Assembly: GCA_015680685.1 (NCBI GenBank)
Contig: MNCI01022206.1
Location: 609,359 to 642,184 of the forward strand
Reading direction: 5' to 3'
DNA length: 32,826 nucleotides
Source: Gnetum montanum
Taxonomy: Eukaryota > Streptophyta > Gnetopsida > Gnetales > Gnetaceae
Below, in pieces: positions 31,650-32,826 of the stretch. Positions within the stretch are counted from its first letter, which is position 1, and each line of letters opens with the position of its first letter. The notes beneath the pieces are model-generated. The model worked only from the letters and a program-made list of their open reading frames with translations, had not been told where the DNA came from and searched no databases. The position numbers and the translations under genes are program-made.

Positions 31650-32373
31650 GATTTTTGGGTGCCTGAGAGCTACTGGGAACGCTGGGGAAGGTCCTGGGGG
31701 GTCTAGACGCTTGATTCTAGCATGCTTTGACTCATTTCTGGGGCCCGAAAGTCTCTCTACGCTGGCTGCACCCTGGGCGTATACGCTGGGCGTACAGGAA
31801 TGAAAGACCATCATTTGGAGCCCAAAATTTTATTTTCAAGAGCTTGAGACCTATTGGGGACCCTGGGGAAGGTTTTGGGGGGTCCAAACGCTTGATTTTG
31901 GCATGCTTTGACTCATTTCTGGGGCCCGAAAGTCTCTCTACGCTGGCTGCACCCTCGGCGTATACGCTGGGCGTACAGGAATGAAAGACCATCATTTGGA
32001 GCCCAAAATTCGATTTTTAAGAGCCTGAGACCTATTAGGAACCCTGGGGAAGGTCCTGGCGGGTCCAAACACTCGATTCTAGCCTGTTTAGACTCATTTT
32101 TAGGGCCCAAAAGTCTCTCTACGCTGGCTGCACCTTGGCCGTATACGCCGGGCGTACAGGAATGAAAGACCATCATTTGGAGCCCAAAATTCGATTTTCA
32201 AGTGCTTGAGACCTGCTGGGATCCCTGAGGAAGGTCTTGGGGGAGCTAAAAACTCCACTTTAGCATGTTTTGATGAGTTTTTGAGCCCCAAAAGTTGCTG
32301 TACGCTGGGCCTTACGCTGGGCATGTGTAGGCCAGCGTACAGGATGCATACTTAGTGAAAACCAAGTATTTTG
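31650..32373. repeat. 181-bp tandem array, about four copies
   Basis: Units start at 31650, 31831, 32012 and 32193, spaced exactly 181 bp with no indel between anchors (CTGGGGAAGG at 31682, 31863, 32044; CTGAGGAAGG at 32225). Units 2 and 3 are most alike. Unit 4 diverges after about 32312, and a faint fifth unit may run to about 32500. Each holds TACGCTGG and GGGCGTACAGG words. The period is not a multiple of three, so the overlapping open frames here are not genes. Confidence 0.95.
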
Positions 32374-32550
32374 AGCTCAAGATTTGCCAAGTTTAATGCC
32401 AGATATCATCATAGTCTTTTGTAGGTCCTAGGGAACTTTTACTTGCTTGCTTTGACTTCGTTTGATGCTATTTTTGAGGCTTTCAAGCTTGGTCATGTTG
32501 AGGACCAACATGATTTAGCTTAATTTCTGTCTACAAGTGTTAGCCAAAAT

Positions 32551-32644
32551 TTTTTGTGGTGTTTCATTGGCCCCTCTTTGTTGATGTCTGGAGGAATTGA
32601 CCCGAGAGGCATCGACAAAGAAGTAAAAAACACCACAAGAAAAC
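32551..32644. repeat. Imperfect inverted repeat
   Basis: Arms 32551-32586 and 32610-32644. The ends pair well (TCTTTGTTGATG with CATCGACAAAGA; TTTGTGGTGTT with AACACCACAAGA) and the middle poorly. The loop is about 23 bp. A shorter perfect 8-bp hairpin lies nearby (32493-32500 with 32506-32513). Confidence 0.7.
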
Positions 32645-32826
32645 TTGGTAGAAACATTGTCCTTTGGCACTTGGCCAGATGTCATCGCACTGTGTTCAAA
32701 AGTACCTGGGATTGGGAAATGAAGTTTGTAGCTGGATTGGGAGATGGAAATTATGGGGATTGGGAACTGATCAAGGGATTGTGCTGGTGTGGGAGAGGAA
32801 TCTTCATCTTGTGCAAACAACTCATG

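Larger units (their letters stand above)
30868..32826 (+). mobile_element. Young CpG-rich element, probably a long LTR
   Basis: From 30868 (TGTATCGCCTGAAATCG) to the window end the DNA differs sharply from everything to the left: CpG, CAG and CTGG are common. It breaks the 3' ORF of copy D, so it inserted later. A TG start, a strong TATA box at 31138-31147 on the plus strand about 270 bp in, and repeated motifs just upstream of it suggest the U3 of an LTR longer than 1.9 kb. No PBS, CA end or coding domain is seen before the window ends, so the class is unknown. Short open frames on both strands, including 32515-32820, match nothing that I know. Confidence 0.55.

Noticed and set aside
31727-32324. 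Overlapping open frames of 74-87 codons on both strands
   Set aside because: They repeat with the 181-bp array, which is not a multiple of three, and mirror each other on opposite strands. They are by-products of the repeat.
32515-32820. 101-codon minus-strand frame
   Set aside because: Proline/serine-rich, contains the inverted repeat, no recognisable domain, and lies in what looks like an LTR. Not supported as a gene.
1-32826. tRNA, rRNA, CRISPR array or host gene with introns
   Set aside because: No cloverleaf, rRNA block, regular spacer-repeat array or non-transposon protein domain was seen on either strand; the helicase is most simply a Helitron remnant.

Overview
The window contains no host gene that I can recognise. 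It is a graveyard of plant LTR retrotransposons, so the source is almost certainly a seed plant with a large, repeat-rich genome. A gymnosperm fits best, because old copies are dense and show heavy methylation-type decay, but that identification is inference. Most elements belong to one Ty3/gypsy family of Athila/Tat-like, non-chromovirus type. Its LTRs are 0.86-1.0 kb when intact, begin TGATGA and end TCATCA. They are followed by a primer-binding site (PBS) that resembles the 3' end of tRNA-Asp.

Layout. (1) 1-1659: a relatively young minus-strand copy ('A') with a gag start, a PBS and a 1,007-bp 5' LTR. (2) 2176-3097 and 15710-18345: two halves of one old plus-strand copy ('F': gag, protease, reverse transcriptase, RNase H). 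(3) 3098-15709: a nearly complete 12.6-kb minus-strand copy ('C') inserted in the gag of F. Read along the minus strand it holds 5' LTR, PBS, gag, protease, reverse transcriptase, RNase H, integrase, a spacer, an extra 3' ORF and a 3' LTR. (4) 18370-19150: the C-terminal part of a PIF1/Helitron-type helicase, followed by an array of GATGTC/GACATC words. (5) 21863-22545: a minus-strand gag fragment of another lineage. (6) 22608-26720: a plus-strand copy ('E') with LTR, PBS, gag and protease but no recognisable RT, RNase H or integrase. (7) 28321-30867: the 3' end of another minus-strand copy ('D': LTR, polypurine tract, extra 3' ORF), cut at 30868. (8) 30868-32826: a young, CpG-rich sequence that looks like an LTR of an unrelated element. 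It has a TATA box and nested tandem repeats, including a 181-bp array.

How the parts work together. In a live copy, Gag and Pol would make virus-like particles and cDNA, and the LTR would supply promoter and polyadenylation signals. Nothing here looks functional, since every pol domain carries stops, frameshifts or lost catalytic residues. The most interesting points are: the extra 3' ORF, which encodes a proline-tract plus coiled-coil protein and is preserved in two copies; two near-perfect 24-bp CpG palindromes just upstream of the LTR A TATA box; TAG/TAA stops that align with Gln or Trp codons in sister copies, which points to deamination of methylated CHG sites; and a sharp change in composition at 30868.

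Limits: all homology calls come from reading motifs by eye. Boundaries of decayed domains are approximate, and no database search was possible.
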